A DNA stretch of 64,000 nucleotides from Spirometra erinaceieuropaei (GCA_902702965.1 CACRXP010000035.1:1344833-1408832); one strand, 5' to 3'. Shown: positions 32,441-42,064, counted from the first letter of the stretch. Made by a program: numbers and translations. Notes: generated by a model not told the origin, from the sequence alone.

Positions 32441-34117
32441 TCATCGATCTTGGTCATTTCGGAACATAAATATGTCCAGATTCTTCTTAAAACTTTGTAT
32501 AGATGGTGGCATCACAACATCTGCGGGAAGCTCATTCCACGGTTTGACCACCCGAACCGAGAAGGAGAACTTCCGCACATCCAGCCGTGCCTGCTGAGTG
32601 CGCAGTTTTAACGGGTGACCTCGGAGGTTGGTCGTGGTAGCAAATTCAAAAAAGTCCTCGAAGGCCAGACTGCAATCCAACCCCTTTAAAATGCGGAAGA
32701 CTTGCAAGAGATCTCCGCGAAGTTGCCTGTAACTCAAAGGAAAGTGGTTCAGATTTACTAGGCGGGTCGCATAAGGAAAGGAGCTTTGATCCCTGACCAT
32801 CTTCGTGGATCTCCTCTGGACTCTTTCGAGACAGTTTTGATCCACAACAGCCCACGGCCTCCAGCCTTGAATGCCGTACTCTAAATTCTGCCGGACGAAT
32901 GTTCCGAATGTCTTAGAGAAGGCTTCTTCGTCAAAGTCCATAAACGCACGCTTGATGGCGTACAGTACGGACATTGCGGTTTTTGCCACCCTCGAACAGT
33001 GGGCGGATGGTTTTAGGGAACTCGTCGTCAGCACACCGAGGTCATTTTGGGCTTCGACCTCTTGTAGGGCTGCACCGCCCAGAAAGTAGCCTCTTGTGCT
33101 GGCGGATCTGGCTGTGTTGCCTAGGCGAAGTATGCTACATTTGGCAACATTGAACCGCAGGAGCCAACGGTTTGACCACTCCTCCAACCGATTCAGGTTC
33201 ATCTGCAGTCTGTCTTCAACGGCAGGACCCCGAATTACACTCCATATCTTCATGTCATCCGCAAACATTGCTACTTCACAATCTAAATCTCTTGTGGCAT
33301 CGTCCACGTAGATAAGGAACAAAATGGGTCCCAGTACTGAACCCTGGGGGACACCACTATCGACCATAGCCGGATCTGATTTTCCCCGACCTATGCACAC
33401 AACCTGGTGTCGACCCACAAGGAAGTTTTCGATCCATTTAAGGAAGTTGCCACCGATCCCTATTTTTTTCAGCTTATGTAAGAGCCTTTGGTGTGGCACA
33501 GTGTCGAAAGCCTTCTGGAAGTCGATAAAGGCTATGTGGACCGCGTGCCTGTCGTCGAGAGCTTGGGTCCAGCTCTGGAGAGATTGCAGCAGGTTTGTCG
33601 TGCAGGATCTTCCTTTTCGGAACCCATGTTGGCATTTCGATAGCAGGCCGTGAACTTCCAGGAATTGCATCTGTTCACTCTTTATGATCCTTTCCATAAC
33701 TTTGCAGAGAATGCATGTCAAGCTTATGGGCCGGTAATTTGTCGCCGCTGCCCTGGTACCTCCTTTGTGTAGCGGAGTAATATGCGCCAGCTTCCAATCT
33801 ACAGGAAGTGTTCCAGTGTCAAATGACGTTTGAAAGAGCATCGACAAAGGCAAAGAGAGCTCACGGGCAAGTTCCTTCAGAAGCTTGGATGGAATCTCGT
33901 CTGGTCCTGGCGACTTCGATTCGTTCAATGCCTCTAATTCTCTTCGGACAATGCCTTCTGAGAAGAGTATATCACTGACGCTTGGAGTCGGCAGTTCTTC
34001 TGTGGAGGGAGGAAGGAACCTTGCCTCGTTTGTGTAGACTGATTGGAAAAACCGTGAAAAATACGCAGCTTTATCCCTACTATCAGCGATCTCATCGCCA
34101 TCAGTAGTCTTTATCAA
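32441..34117 (-). CDS. LINE copy A ORF2, reverse transcriptase part
   Basis: This 558-codon frame contains LNESKSPGPDEIPSKLL, TNYRPISLTCILCKVMERII, QHGFRKGRSC, AFIDFQKAFDTVPH, GVPQGSVLGPILF and the catalytic MFADDMKIW. These are blocks of a non-LTR reverse transcriptase, which makes cDNA at a nicked target. The CR1/Jockey C-terminal block with FPLSYRQLRGDLLQ and GHPLKLRTQQARLD follows. It is in the same frame as the upstream endonuclease frame, separated only by a TGA codon, so the protein would end early in this copy. Confidence 0.92.
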   Translation of the reverse strand: MIKTTDGDEIADSRDKAAYFSRFFQSVYTNEARFLPPSTEELPTPSVSDILFSEGIVRRELEALNESKSPGPDEIPSKLLKELARELSLPLSMLFQTSFDTGTLPVDWKLAHITPLHKGGTRAAATNYRPISLTCILCKVMERIIKSEQMQFLEVHGLLSKCQHGFRKGRSCTTNLLQSLQSWTQALDDRHAVHIAFIDFQKAFDTVPHQRLLHKLKKIGIGGNFLKWIENFLVGRHQVVCIGRGKSDPAMVDSGVPQGSVLGPILFLIYVDDATRDLDCEVAMFADDMKIWSVIRGPAVEDRLQMNLNRLEEWSNRWLLRFNVAKCSILRLGNTARSASTRGYFLGGAALQEVEAQNDLGVLTTSSLKPSAHCSRVAKTAMSVLYAIKRAFMDFDEEAFSKTFGTFVRQNLEYGIQGWRPWAVVDQNCLERVQRRSTKMVRDQSSFPYATRLVNLNHFPLSYRQLRGDLLQVFRILKGLDCSLAFEDFFEFATTTNLRGHPLKLRTQQARLDVRKFSFSVRVVKPWNELPADVVMPPSIQSFKKNLDIFMFRNDQDR

Positions 34118-34144
34118 AGGGATTTGATGCCTGTTCCTTGTAGT

Positions 34145-35485
34145 TCATCGGAGGTAGCTGTAGAGCAATTTTGGGTTCTGCGTTGCTTTTTGTAGCAAGT
34201 TCTTCTCGAATTCCCGCCGCGTCTGCATTATCAGCTTCCTCAGTTTGTTCCTCTGTGTCTTGTAGGTGTTGAAGCATTCAGCTTGTCTAGTGACACAGTA
34301 TTTTCTCCACAACTTGTGCTTCCTGTTGATTTCTTTGTTGAGGTTGCTATTTAGCCACCCAGGGCGTTTGCTCAGTCTTACACTAGTCAGTGGGCAGTGG
34401 TTGTTGATGAGCTGCAGAAGGACATTCTTGAACAGCTCCCAGTCATCGTTGGCACTTCCCGTAAACAATGAGCCCCAGTCAAGACCGGATAAGTCTGCCC
34501 TCATCTGATTGAAGTCGCCCCGCCAAACATTACGCCTTTTGTGGTCTGGAGTGTGTGAAATGGAGAATAACGAATAATCCCACATAAGCACTACGTGGTC
34601 ACTTCGGCCAAGGGGCGGCATGGAGACGGTCTCGTCTATGCTGCCTGGTGTTTTCGTAAAGACCAGATCCAGGCAGTTTGCCCTTTGTCCTTCACGTGTT
34701 CTCGTTGGGAACATTACATGTTGTGTGAGGCACGCATTTAATGTTTTGCTCAACAGGCGGTAATCGAATGCCGATTTTGGACCTGACGCTTGGAGGGTAT
34801 TCCAGTTTGTTCCTGGTGCGTTGAAGTCGCCCATGATCATGATGTTAGGTCGACTGGAAAATTTCTCCAACTGCTCCAATAGTTGAGTGTCGGTGATTCG
34901 GTCTGTCCTAGGTGGTCGGTAGACAGTGAGGACATCGAGACTCGGGGAACCGGTAGCCTTGATGGTCAACCAGATAGCTTCCGTACTGCACGCAAACTTG
35001 GTGGTGTTATCCGACACTTTCAGACTGTCATTCACATACACAACGATACCACCACCCTGACGATGTTCCCTGTCCCTCCGATAAATTTGGTATCCAGACA
35101 AGGCTTCTTCGTTATCGCTAATATTCCCGGACAGCCAGATCTCAGTTACTGCTAAAACATCTGGAGACAGTTCAACAAGGCAAAGTTTTAGTTCGTCTAG
35201 TTTCGATATGAGGCTTTGGGCATTCGTGTACAAGCACCTCAGTTTAGCACCAGCCAAATTTCCCGTTGCATTTGTTACTGCTGTGAGCATTACTCCGTTA
35301 TCGCGGACGTCGTGTTCTCTAGGCTCTTCCGTTACCTGATTGGTCCCATTTACATGCCTTGTTTCAGTCAGATCACTGGACGCTACGGGCTCACTTGTGT
35401 TGGCGCCTTGATCAGGTGGTTCAACGAAGGTGTCTGTTTTAGCTGAGTAGCTGTCGTCGTTCGTAGTATTACAGGCTGGTTCCAC
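34145..35485 (-). CDS. LINE copy A ORF2, apurinic/apyrimidinic-like endonuclease part
   Basis: This 446-codon frame starts with ATG at 35485 and has about 90 residues before the nuclease. Endonuclease motifs are LYTNAQSL, AVTEIWLS, YRRDREHRQGGGIVVYV, IMGDFNAPGTNW and GRSDHVVLMWDYS (catalytic E, D and SDH). This domain nicks target DNA. The frame ends at a TGA exactly in phase with the reverse transcriptase frame. Its start overlaps the end of ORF1 by about 100 nt. Confidence 0.92.
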   Translation of the reverse strand: MEPACNTTNDDSYSAKTDTFVEPPDQGANTSEPVASSDLTETRHVNGTNQVTEEPREHDVRDNGVMLTAVTNATGNLAGAKLRCLYTNAQSLISKLDELKLCLVELSPDVLAVTEIWLSGNISDNEEALSGYQIYRRDREHRQGGGIVVYVNDSLKVSDNTTKFACSTEAIWLTIKATGSPSLDVLTVYRPPRTDRITDTQLLEQLEKFSSRPNIMIMGDFNAPGTNWNTLQASGPKSAFDYRLLSKTLNACLTQHVMFPTRTREGQRANCLDLVFTKTPGSIDETVSMPPLGRSDHVVLMWDYSLFSISHTPDHKRRNVWRGDFNQMRADLSGLDWGSLFTGSANDDWELFKNVLLQLINNHCPLTSVRLSKRPGWLNSNLNKEINRKHKLWRKYCVTRQAECFNTYKTQRNKLRKLIMQTRREFEKNLLQKATQNPKLLYSYLR

Positions 35486-35625
35486 TGAAACGGCATATAT
35501 TTTCGAACTACCTTCCCCTTGAAGATAGCCAGATTGTGTTCGCCATCCTTCAGTCTTGATTTTAACTCCAAGACAAGTTCCCGGCGTTTCAACCGTTCCG
35601 TTGGTGAATAGTCCGGTTGAAAAAA
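35383..35625 (-). pseudogene. LINE copy A ORF1 C-terminal remnant
   Basis: The frame encodes RRELVLELKSRLKDGEHNL and related sequence, matching the end of ORF1 in copy B once that copy is read one base shifted after about 37938. Everything upstream is missing through 5' truncation. Confidence 0.7.
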
Positions 35626-36222
35626 AACCTGTTTGTGTGTGTTTCTGAGATCGGTTTTTTTAGACTACAAAAATCACCTTACCTGCCGCCACATGCCGAC
35701 AATTATCCCCCGCCAAAGAACTGGTAAGCAAATTAATCGAATTGCCAATCCTACACAGCATGCTATTTACTTCATATGATTTTTACTATTAAAATCGTAC
35801 GTATTGGATACAGTGTATCATTACTTCAGTTGCGCCTGCATTACGTGTCTTACGAAAGTTTTTTTTATGCAGGAACTACCAATGGTCAGTGAAAGTGACT
35901 TCTCATCCTTGATACGAAGGTCGCTGAAACGCCCATGATCCAAGACAGACTTTGTACATTTACATTTTTGACCTACGTATTCAATAAATCGTCCTTCCAC
36001 AAAACCGCCTTCCGACTTTACCATCTTCGATATCCGCATTTGCCCTGTAGCGGGCCACTTACCTCCGTAGCCTATCTTGCTTGGAACGTGGAGGTTCGCT
36101 GTGACTTGTTTCGGGGTTTTACATTAGGCGACCGTTCGTCATGGTTGGCGTTTACGGTCAAAAAAATCGAGGCCGCGATGAAGGGAAAAAAAATGAGAAA
36201 AAGCCCGCACGCAAAATTTTTT
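35626..36222. other. Gene-free stretch between LINE copy A and the right sub-terminal cluster
   Basis: It begins with T-rich and TG-rich low-complexity sequence at the truncation point of copy A. No gene was recognised. It is probably part of the proposed CACTA-like element. Confidence 0.35.
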
Positions 36223-36325
36223 GCAAGGTGTGGCCAAAAGTGGCCAATGTGTTGATGGCCACACCATATTTGCTTCGTCCAAGTGCGGCCAAGTGCCTCT
36301 GGTGCTGGCAGGGACGTCAGCATAC
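36223..36325 (+). repeat. GGCCA-rich sub-terminal cluster, right
   Basis: It contains AAGGTGTGGCCA, AGTGGCCA, TGGCCACACC and GTGCGGCCAAGTGCC, then GGTGCTGGCAGGGACG. It is the inverted counterpart of 29740-29815. Confidence 0.6.
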
Positions 36326-36956
36326 AACCCGAATCCTTCTGACTTGGCTCCGTCATCGGAGTGACATGGGTGGGGTAATACGGGAAAGGGTAGATGCTGC
36401 GTAAGTAATTTTCGTTCTAAATACATTCAAATGCATATCACAATTAAACCGCGCGGTTTGAATTTTGAGTTTCAAGACGGAAGTTTTTAAATCGATTCTC
36501 TTCGCTGAAAACGACTGTCCTTCACCAAAACGTGGATTATAAAACGCCTTTCTGACAACGATCCTCCAGCTATCGCCATCGATACTCCTATCGTTCGATC
36601 AGAACAAACTTCAGCAAAAACGGTCTATCTGTCGGAAATCTCGGCTTGTCTACAGGGCCTACCCATCCAATACACCGTCTCCAATTGCTCACCGAAGTTA
36701 GGAGCAACATCTACGATAAGGCTGAGTCGATATTTCTGCACTGCTTGCTGTGCTGCTTAAATTCGGACAACTCGAGTTGTCTCACTTTACCATAGATTTA
36801 CCTGAAAAAAGCGTTCCCTGGAAATTTTCGGCGTATCCAGCATAAGCATAGGCACTGTCCACAGTTGCGCCTTAGGAAATAGCTTGTTATTCCTGCAGAT
36901 TTGTCAGTTTTTCATAAGTCCACTATATAATGACGATTTGCGCAGCCACACAAAGT

Positions 36957-37031
36957 ATTGCGCCGCATGACGGAGTCGAACCACCGACCATCGACATCTC
37001 AGTCGCGCACCCTAACCCCTCGGCCACCGCG
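36957..37031 (-). repeat. tRNA-like sequence antisense to the start of LINE ORF1
   Basis: The minus strand reads GCCGCGGTGGCCGAGGGGTT (A-box) and, further on, GGTGGTTCGACTCC (B-box), ending ATGCGGCG. The ends can pair as an acceptor stem. The plus-strand translation of this stretch (GVEPPTIDISVAHPNPSAT) is the first part of the open ORF1, which argues that those codons are not genuine ORF1. It is either a tRNA-derived SINE next to the LINE or a 5' chimera made during insertion. Confidence 0.6.
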
Positions 37032-37046
37032 GCACGACGGTGGGCG

Positions 37047-37976
37047 ATGTCGCAAGGTTTACTTGATAGTAAATGCGTGCCGCATACCGATCGATTTTGC
37101 AGTGGATGCGAGATATTGGCCGGCAAAATCAACCGCCTTGAGGAAGAGATGGAAAAGATGAAAACCCTTCTACAATGTAAACTAGACACACTTGACGATG
37201 CGAATGTACCTGTTGGACGAATAACTAGAAGTAGGGCCAAAGGACGTCGCACAAAAAATACGCCATCAACACCTTCCGTAGCTGTCACGGCACACCCAGC
37301 ACAAACACATAAAATACAAGACGACAACAACCAGCGAAGCAACGATAAAAAAACAGAGGAAAAAAAGAAATTGTGCAGCAAAAAGGTCGAAGGACATAAC
37401 CAGCAGATTCCGAGGAATGCCTCCGGAGAACCGGGACCAGGGACGTCGGCGTCCGTGTCGCCCATCACGGGAAATGACATGGGTCCTAAAACCCTCAACC
37501 TATCGCAAAAAACTTCCGACTTTGATGAAAATGCCAACAAAACAGAGACGAATGAGGATATTAATCGACTGCAGCTTATATCCTCGTCAGATCATGGCAA
37601 CCACATATTGCCTATGTCGGAGCATGAAACCACTGTGTTCTCGAGAGTGTCGCCGGTCAGAGGACAATGTCTGATTATTCAGGGACTTCCCGAATCCACA
37701 GATGGTGCCTCCAAAGAGCGGGTCTCGGCAGACCTGAAACTCTTCCAATGCCAACTCAACGAACTTCTGCGCCCCAATGAGGAAGTTTCGGTTCTCAAGG
37801 CCTTTGGGCTTGGAAAGCGCTCAATCGATATATCAGAGCACTCACGTCCCCGACCACTCAAGATTGTGTTAGCCAACCAAGAACAAGTAGGACTTATTCT
37901 CTCACGACGTTTCCGAATCAAAGACACCAACCGCGGCGTTTTTTTCAGCCGGACTACACACCGGCAGAGAGAATAA
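37047..37976 (+). CDS. LINE copy B ORF1 (RNA-binding/chaperone-type protein)
   Basis: The frame is open from 36930, but I prefer the ATG at 37047 because the upstream codons are antisense tRNA. The protein begins MSQGLLDSKC, has a Cys/His-rich CVPHTDRFCSGC segment, a coiled-coil-like INRLEEEMEKMKTLLQ, and then a long basic, hydrophilic linker. The C-terminal domain contains GQCLIIQGLPES and VLKAFGLGKR. ORF1 proteins of CR1-group LINEs bind element RNA. A one-base shift at the T-run near 37938 ends the frame with SRTTHRQRE. In the neighbouring frame the expected C-terminus continues to a stop at 38111-38113. Confidence 0.8.
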   Translation: MSQGLLDSKCVPHTDRFCSGCEILAGKINRLEEEMEKMKTLLQCKLDTLDDANVPVGRITRSRAKGRRTKNTPSTPSVAVTAHPAQTHKIQDDNNQRSNDKKTEEKKKLCSKKVEGHNQQIPRNASGEPGPGTSASVSPITGNDMGPKTLNLSQKTSDFDENANKTETNEDINRLQLISSSDHGNHILPMSEHETTVFSRVSPVRGQCLIIQGLPESTDGASKERVSADLKLFQCQLNELLRPNEEVSVLKAFGLGKRSIDISEHSRPRPLKIVLANQEQVGLILSRRFRIKDTNRGVFFSRTTHRQRE

Positions 37977-38079
37977 AACGTCGACAATTAGTTCTGGAAC
38001 TGAGAACAAGGTTGCAGAATGGCGAGACGGATCTTGTTATCTACAACAACCAGATAGTGCAGCGCCCTCCCCTAATCCG

Positions 38080-40956
38080 TTGGATCGAACCGATCCGGAT
38101 GAGGGCACAGTAGCTTCCTTAAATGGGATCACAAGCGGCACCATAATCAAACGCCCCAAAACTCTGAAACTAAAATTTTTTTACACCAACGTGCAGAGTA
38201 TATTGCCCAAGTTAGACGAACTGAAGATCCACATCTGTGACCTTTCCCCTGACATTGTCTCTTTGACAGAAACCTGGCTGTCTGAAAACGTGGATGACCG
38301 CGAATTAATGCTACCAGGATTTCAGTTGTTTCGAAGAGACAGGAGAGAGCGTCAGGGAGGAGGAGTCGTCACGTACGTAAAACACGGCCTGCTTGTGTCA
38401 GAAAAAACAGAACAGTTTGCCTGCAGCGCCGAGACTATCTGGCTCACTATAAGGGTACCAGGATCACATAGCCTTGAAGTTCTGACCGTCTATCGACCAC
38501 CGAGGAGTGACCCCGAGGCTGACGCTCGTCTGTTAGAGGAGCTAGGACGATTTGCTCTCCGGCCTGACGTCCTAATCATGGGCGACTTCAATGCACCGCT
38601 CATTGATTGGAGTTCACTATACGCGCGCGGCCCAGAACTAGCTTTCGACCGACGCTTCTTGGACATGGCACTCAGGTCATTTCTCACACAGCACGTCCTA
38701 TTTCCAACGAGGGTCCGTGAGGGGCAGCAGTCAAACTGCTTGGACCTGATGCTCACGAAATCGATGGACAGCATAGATGAGGTACAATGTCTGCCTCCCT
38801 TAGGTCGAAGCGATCACGTTGTACTTCAATGGGACTATTCAATCTTTTCCGTGCCTGAACAGCCCACCAAAATTAGAAGAAATATTTGGCGTGGGGACTT
38901 CGATCAAATGAAGGCCGAAATCAACAATACGGACTGGGAATCAGCGTTTTCCGGAAATATAGAGGAGGATTGGAAATGGTTCAGTGAATTATTGCATGCT
39001 CTCCTGACAAACCACTGCCCGCTTTCACGGAAGGGGCTAAACAAACGACCCCGGTGGCTGACCCAGGCGTTAAAAAAGGACATAAATAAAAAACGGAGAT
39101 TGTGGCAGAAATCTCTTACTGATGGGACTCCTGTATCCATAAACGCATACAAAATACAGAGGAACTTAGTCAAGCGGCTGATCCTCAGGACACGGCAAAA
39201 TTTTGAAAAAGACCTATTGAATCGTGCTATGGAAAATCCAAAATTATTCTACAGCTGCATAAGAAGCAGCACACGAAACAGAGATCCAATCCCCCTCCTG
39301 AAGACTACCGGAGACGTAGAGATTAGTGAGGATGGAGAAAAAGCTGAGCACTTTTCACAATTTTTCAAATCCATCTTTACTAGTGAAAGTCAATTTACTC
39401 CCCCCGACTACGACTTCGATGAGGGTCCAAAAATCGAGTCTGTGTCTTTTGATGAAGCGACGGTTCGCAAAGAGCTAATGACGCTAAATGAGTCGAAATC
39501 ACCAGGTCCAGACGACATACCGCCTAAGTTACTGAAGGAGCTCGCTGCCGAACTAGCCAAACCATTGTCCATGCTTTTCCAAGCCTCGTTCGAAGCCGGC
39601 GGCTTGCCCGCCGACTGGAAATTTGCGCGGATCACACCACTGCATAAAGGAGGCAGCAAGGCCTCTGCAAACAATTACAGGCCAATTAGCCTCACTTCCA
39701 TCTGCTGCAAACTCATGGAGAAAATAATCAAGCGAGAGCTGATGCGCTTCCTAGAGCAGCATAATTTATTATCTGATGCGCAGCATGGGTTTCGTAGTGG
39801 CAGGTCTTGCGTGACTAACCTGCTCAACTGTTTGGAACGTTGGACTCGGTCAGTTGATGAAGGCAATGCGCTGCATGTAGTCTATATCGACTTTAAAAAG
39901 GCATTTGATAGTGTCCCACATCAGCGACTCCTGCACAAACTGAGCCGAACAGGCGTTAGGGGTAACCTCTTAAAATGGATTCAAAGCTTCCTGTTAGACC
40001 GTTGTCAAACTGTCCATGTCGGTGGCCAGAAGTCGACGGAGGTTGCCGTTGAAAGCGGTGTTCCCCAAGGCTCAGTTCTTGGCCCTACTTTGTTCATCAT
40101 TTACGTCAACGATTGCGTGAGTGAACTGGATTGTGGTGTCGCCATGTTTGCGGATGACATTAAGCTCTGGAGCGTCATTCGAACTGTAGATGACGAAGAG
40201 CATCTGCAGGCGAACCTAAATCGACTCCAACAGTGGTCAAAGGCCTGGCTTCTGCCGTTCAACGAGAAAAAGTGTAATATTCTACGAGTCGGCAGAGCTC
40301 GCTCTCCGAACCATATGGCCTACTGCCTAAATGGTAGACCACTGCAAGAAGTGGACTCGCAGAAGGACTTGGGAGTATGGATTACGACCTCGCTCAAACC
40401 CTCGCTGCACTGCACGAAGATAGCCAAGTCTGCATTGTCAGTCCTCTACCTTGTCAAGCGGGCTTTCTCTGCCTTTGACGAAGACTGCTTCGCCAAAGTC
40501 TTTCGAACTTTTGTGCGTCCGCAACTAGAATTTGCTATCCAAGCTTGGAGACCCTGGACCGCGAAGGACCTCAGCATCCTTGAAAGGGTTCAAAGGCGTG
40601 CAACGAAACTTGTGGCAGGACAGGGTTCACTACCATATGCAACGCGGTTAGCTAACCTTCATCTCTTTCCCTTGAGTTACAGGCAGTTACAGGGTGACCT
40701 GATACAAGCCTTCCGTATCATACGCGGTCAGGACTGCAGCCTCGTACCGGGTGACTTCTTCGAGTTAGCAACCACCACAAATCTACGAGGCCATCCATTC
40801 AAACTACGTGTGACAGGGGCCAGACTGGACACACGAAAGTTCTTCTTCTCCAACAGAGTGGTAGAAGCCTGGAATGCCCTGCCTGTGGATGTCGTTATGT
40901 CTGCTTCCGTCGAGGTTTTTAAGAGGAAGCTGGATTTGTGTAGCAGTGTGCACTAA
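38080..40956 (+). CDS. LINE copy B ORF2: endonuclease plus reverse transcriptase
   Basis: This frame of 958 codons is open without interruption from just after a stop at 38056-38058. There is no ATG near its left edge, so translation probably depends on coupling to the overlapping end of ORF1. Endonuclease motifs: YTNVQSIL (about residue 30), LTETWLS (about 62), IMGDFNAP (about 167) and GRSDHVVL (about 241). Reverse transcriptase motifs: SKSPGPDDIPPKLLKEL (about 470), NYRPISLTSICCKLMEKII (about 530), QHGFRSGRSC (about 568), YIDFKKAFDSVPH (about 602), GVPQGSVLGP (about 660) and MFADDIKLW (about 689). The C-terminus has FPLSYRQLQGDLIQAFRI. All catalytic residues are present, so this copy is potentially competent for ORF2 function. 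Confidence 0.95.
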   Translation: MDRTDPDEGTVASLNGITSGTIIKRPKTLKLKFFYTNVQSILPKLDELKIHICDLSPDIVSLTETWLSENVDDRELMLPGFQLFRRDRRERQGGGVVTYVKHGLLVSEKTEQFACSAETIWLTIRVPGSHSLEVLTVYRPPRSDPEADARLLEELGRFALRPDVLIMGDFNAPLIDWSSLYARGPELAFDRRFLDMALRSFLTQHVLFPTRVREGQQSNCLDLMLTKSMDSIDEVQCLPPLGRSDHVVLQWDYSIFSVPEQPTKIRRNIWRGDFDQMKAEINNTDWESAFSGNIEEDWKWFSELLHALLTNHCPLSRKGLNKRPRWLTQALKKDINKKRRLWQKSLTDGTPVSINAYKIQRNLVKRLILRTRQNFEKDLLNRAMENPKLFYSCIRSSTRNRDPIPLLKTTGDVEISEDGEKAEHFSQFFKSIFTSESQFTPPDYDFDEGPKIESVSFDEATVRKELMTLNESKSPGPDDIPPKLLKELAAELAKPLSMLFQASFEAGGLPADWKFARITPLHKGGSKASANNYRPISLTSICCKLMEKIIKRELMRFLEQHNLLSDAQHGFRSGRSCVTNLLNCLERWTRSVDEGNALHVVYIDFKKAFDSVPHQRLLHKLSRTGVRGNLLKWIQSFLLDRCQTVHVGGQKSTEVAVESGVPQGSVLGPTLFIIYVNDCVSELDCGVAMFADDIKLWSVIRTVDDEEHLQANLNRLQQWSKAWLLPFNEKKCNILRVGRARSPNHMAYCLNGRPLQEVDSQKDLGVWITTSLKPSLHCTKIAKSALSVLYLVKRAFSAFDEDCFAKVFRTFVRPQLEFAIQAWRPWTAKDLSILERVQRRATKLVAGQGSLPYATRLANLHLFPLSYRQLQGDLIQAFRIIRGQDCSLVPGDFFELATTTNLRGHPFKLRVTGARLDTRKFFFSNRVVEAWNALPVDVVMSASVEVFKRKLDLCSSVH

Positions 40957-41327
40957 ATTACCACCCCGATCTCTGTAACCTCGACAAATTCCGTTATTAT
41001 AATACTACTTGCTATATTTCAGTAACATTTTAAATTGAACTTATTATTGTACCAACCCATCGCCTACGCTTACTGACATGCACATATGCAAATTTTGTCC
41101 CCGGACATATTATTTATTTCGCTGCACTCGAAACGACAGCTCTACAACTGCTCGTACCACTAAAATTCGAGACAGTTTGTTTGTCTGTACAGACCTGACG
41201 CTTTTCCGATTATTTGTTACTTTATGATACCTTTTCGAGTTTTTGAGATTTTGCAGTTGCTTGTAAACAAATAAGGAGTTCAAAGGTGAAGACCTACATT
41301 TCCCTCAATAAACTGATCTGAACTGAA
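40957..41327 (+). other. LINE copy B 3' untranslated region and tail
   Basis: This non-coding end finishes with GGAGTTCAAAGGTGAAGACC, TTTCCCTCAATAAACTG and CTGAACTGAAC. The same signature ends copy A and, decayed, the fragment at 23300-23352. It is the presumed recognition signal for reverse transcription. Confidence 0.8.
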
Positions 41328-42060
41328 CGATTGTGCCAAAACTGAGGACTTTCTCGCCACTGGTGGTCAACTGGTCGTATATGAGCTTAAAAATAAATCT
41401 CAGTATCATGTCTACTTTGAGCGTTTACGTTTTATGAACCCAGCATCTGTTCCCCAGCCTTGCCCTATAATGCACAATTTCTAGCCATTTCGAATGCATA
41501 TTCAGATAGTTCTCTGTACCTAAGAATGTCTCCAAATTTGCTCACCCAAATATTCAAGATCCGGTGATTACCAGGACCTAAGCCTGGGACATTGATCTCT
41601 TAATGTAAGCCGTTGTTTAAGCCTCAGGCATGAAAGGAGCGTCTCCTTTGAAGACGAATAAAAACCCTCAATAAACGGTTCATATCAAGGAGACATTTAA
41701 AAAACGACAGCGTTAGATCGCTGCTAAACTCCGAATAAAGGGTCAACAGAAAACTACTGCAAACAAACACGGGTTGTTAGAGCACCTTCAGAGCTCCGTT
41801 TGACAACAGAATACATTATATGCCCCAAGAGGTTTTGTGGGTACATCCGCTGTAGGAGAAAACACGAGGACATAATTGCGTGTCTAACGGATAGTCACAG
41901 AAAGTACAATTACTGTCTTGGTTTTTCGATAGTTTTAACGGTGGAGTTCCCTGAAGACAAGTAGGAGTTTTAAATGGGCTAGGACAATCGGAAGCTTCGT
42001 ATGAATAAAGGTACTCCCGTCAATGAAATCGTTGCCTTCTCCATCGAAGTGGTATGAATC
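41328..42060. other. Gene-free stretch with a possible old LINE 3' end
   Basis: AAAAACCCTCAATAAACGG at about 41662 resembles the LINE 3' signature and may mark an older insertion. Nothing else was recognised. Confidence 0.35.
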
Positions 42061-42064
42061 GTCC

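Larger units (their letters stand above)
32272..35625 (-). mobile_element. CR1-like non-LTR retrotransposon, copy A (5'-truncated)
   Basis: The 3' end, on the minus strand, is CCCTCAATAAACTGAACTGAACTGAA: short CTGAA repeats after a conserved stem, as in CR1-group elements that lack poly(A). ORF2 (endonuclease plus reverse transcriptase) is interrupted by one in-frame TGA at 34145-34147. Only the C-terminal end of ORF1 remains near 35383-35625, so insertion was 5'-truncated, as expected for target-primed reverse transcription. It is about 3.35 kb long and of the same family as the copy at 36930-41327. Confidence 0.88.
29700..36410 (+). mobile_element. EnSpm/CACTA-like DNA transposon with nested LINE (proposed extent)
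   Basis: A transposase-like gene (30250-32084) is bracketed by GGCCA-rich clusters at 29740-29815 and 36223-36325. The left cluster begins CCCCTGCCAACACCTGGCCA and the right one ends GGTGCTGGCAGGGA after AAGGTGTGGCCA, so they are inverted relative to each other. Sub-terminal repeats of this kind are typical of CACTA elements. The minus-strand LINE at 32272-35625 sits inside. I could not identify exact tips or a target duplication, so the extent is an inference. Confidence 0.45.
36930..41327 (+). mobile_element. CR1-like non-LTR retrotransposon, copy B (near full length)
   Basis: It carries ORF1 (36930 or 37047 to 37976), an open ORF2 (38080-40956) and a 3' region ending CCCTCAATAAACTG and ATCTGAACTGAAC at 41327, the same 3' signature as copy A. 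It lies head to head with copy A. ORF1 has a one-base shift in a T-run near 37938 that cuts off its C-terminus. The 5' boundary is uncertain because the first part overlaps an antisense tRNA-like sequence. Confidence 0.88.

Noticed and set aside
33324..33653. Plus-strand frames inside the minus-strand LINE
   Set aside because: They are shadows of the reverse transcriptase and endonuclease frames on the other strand.
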